Assembly: GCF_000377745.1 (NCBI RefSeq)
Contig: NZ_KB898706.1
Coordinates: forward strand, 1,082,249-1,146,248
Origin: Gilvimarinus chinensis DSM 19667
GTDB taxonomy: Bacteria > Pseudomonadota > Gammaproteobacteria > Pseudomonadales > Cellvibrionaceae
Reading direction: 5' to 3'
DNA: 64,000 bases
How positions within the stretch are numbered: the first letter of the stretch is position 1; each line of letters begins with the position of its first letter. This document shows, one piece after another, positions 63,131-64,000 of the stretch. Under the pieces are notes generated by a model. That model was not told the DNA's origin. It did no database searches and saw nothing but the letters and a program-made list of their open reading frames with translations. The translations under genes were made by a program, and so were the position numbers.

Positions 63131-64000
63131 TTATGGGTTACGCAGTAAATCCCCTACTGCCATAGGGCGTGTAGCTTCCATGACAATCGCAAAACTTAGC
63201 TTTTCAAATGTGCGAAACACCATGACGAGACCGGCGCGCTCATCCATCAACTGTAAGGTGTCTCCGGTCACCCGGTCCTGAATAGTTTCACCCTTAACGA
63301 AGGCTTCAAATACATTGCCCACCTGCACACCGTCGCGCTCACCTTGGTTAATGATCATCACGTCCATTTTGCCGATTTGAGTTACACCACCCTCTACCGC
63401 CAAAACTTCTGCCTCAATGGGGAAATCAGGCGCACTGGGGTAGAAAATAGAAACGATCGAACGCTCAACATTGGGCAATAAAATGTCACCAGCGCGCAGC
63501 TCTTCATCTGAGCGAGTCACATGGACACGGATAATTTCACCGTCGATTTTATCGATGCTGACACCACCAACACCGAGGGCATGAATCCCCAGGACCTCAT
63601 CGGTTTGCTCGTCAACAAACGTCTCTCCCTGGCGAAACACATCAAAATTGCCAATGCCATCGGGCACAGTGCCACGGGCGTAGGCCGTATCACCCTTACC
63701 GGTAATAAGGCGTTTTTCCGAGCCACCGACGATATACGGAACCCCTTCTACTTCATCGGGCATGACGATGCGCGAGCGCGACAGGTAAGAGGCGATTTTA
63801 TCCAGCGACACCGCAGGAATGGCCTCTTCGATTGGCAATACCCGTACGGTGGGTTCGAGCTTGGCATCACCAGAAGGAGAAAGCCTAACGGTGCGATCGA
63901 CCGTCAGATGAGGCTTGCCATCGATGTACACCAAGCGCACAACATCGCCAGGAAAGATCAAATGGGGATTTTCGATTTCCGGATTAGCGTGCCAGATTTC
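63131..64000 (-). CDS. LysM domain protein, start beyond the window
   Basis: A partial gene: 289 codons plus a stop are visible and the reading frame stays open to base 64000, where LysM-like residues (EIWHANPEIENPHLIFPGDVV) run off the edge. The rest is a beta-rich domain with repeated AGDILLPNVERSI and LPIEEAIPAV-like parts and no catalytic motif. This is the protein usually found just upstream of dprA in gammaproteobacteria. It likely binds peptidoglycan in the periplasm; function unproven. Confidence 0.85.
   Translation of the reverse strand, partial: EIWHANPEIENPHLIFPGDVVRLVYIDGKPHLTVDRTVRLSPSGDAKLEPTVRVLPIEEAIPAVSLDKIASYLSRSRIVMPDEVEGVPYIVGGSEKRLITGKGDTAYARGTVPDGIGNFDVFRQGETFVDEQTDEVLGIHALGVGGVSIDKIDGEIIRVHVTRSDEELRAGDILLPNVERSIVSIFYPSAPDFPIEAEVLAVEGGVTQIGKMDVMIINQGERDGVQVGNVFEAFVKGETIQDRVTGDTLQLMDERAGLVMVFRTFEKLSFAIVMEATRPMAVGDLLRNP

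Overview
The window looks like the chromosome of a free-living, aerobic, probably marine gammaproteobacterium, most plausibly of the Cellvibrionales/Cellvibrionaceae type. This is inferred from gene content and order: a lysM-dprA-tsaC-hemF-aroE block, a full aa3 cytochrome oxidase cluster with its assembly factors, prlC-yheV, many lipoproteins, a TonB receptor, a secreted sulfatase and a vSGLT-like sugar symporter. No 16S sequence or other decisive marker is present. Genes are dense, on both strands, with no tRNA or rRNA recognised.

1-7.3 kb is accessory DNA, visibly richer in A+T than the rest. A hairpin-rich gene-free stretch is followed by a single integron-type gene cassette: a GTTAAAT left boundary, a gene for a PD-(D/E)XK-like protein, and a well-formed attC site with the extra unpaired G. 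No integrase is in view. Directly after the attC comes a tightly overlapping three-gene operon (Cap4/DUF4297-like protein, small winged-helix-like protein, SMC/ABC ATPase with Cys4 hook) that I read as an ABC-three-component (ABC-3C) conflict/defence system. An IS256-family end starts 11 bases after its last stop codon, followed by short direct repeats, two poorly conserved membrane/lipoprotein genes and a possible gene remnant.

7.3-28 kb is mostly housekeeping and envelope genes: a lipocalin, the MesX-MesD oxygen-dependent folate-independent methionine synthase pair, a TauE/SafE permease, a BON-MscS channel, a deaminase/response-regulator pair, YaaA, an M48-TPR protease, a TRAP QM permease pair without a binding protein, YciA, the cytochrome b561-YceI pair, several lipoproteins, a PepSY-TM protein behind a possible Fur site and a DsbA-family protein.

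28-38 kb is the cytochrome c oxidase region on the minus strand: ctaC-ctaD-ctaG-ctaE, then (past a convergent small DUF2909 gene and a strong bidirectional terminator) SURF1, a single-TM SCO-like protein, ctaA, ctaB and SCO1. A small lipoprotein and a DUF2238 membrane protein follow. Together these make the oxidase subunits, heme A (ctaB, ctaA) and the copper centres (CtaG, SCO proteins).

38-50 kb holds a MATE pump, an unrecognised protein, yheV-prlC, a gamma-carbonic anhydrase, a fumarylacetoacetase-family hydrolase, a GGDEF-EAL protein, a sugar symporter with a FadR-type regulator, YjbQ and Hpf. 50.7-59 kb is a nutrient/envelope cluster: a PhoX-like lipoprotein on a collagen-like stalk, a di-heme lipoprotein, a TonB-dependent receptor, a GFA-family protein and a sulfatase. 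59-64 kb is the conserved aroE-hemF-tsaC-dprA-lysM block.
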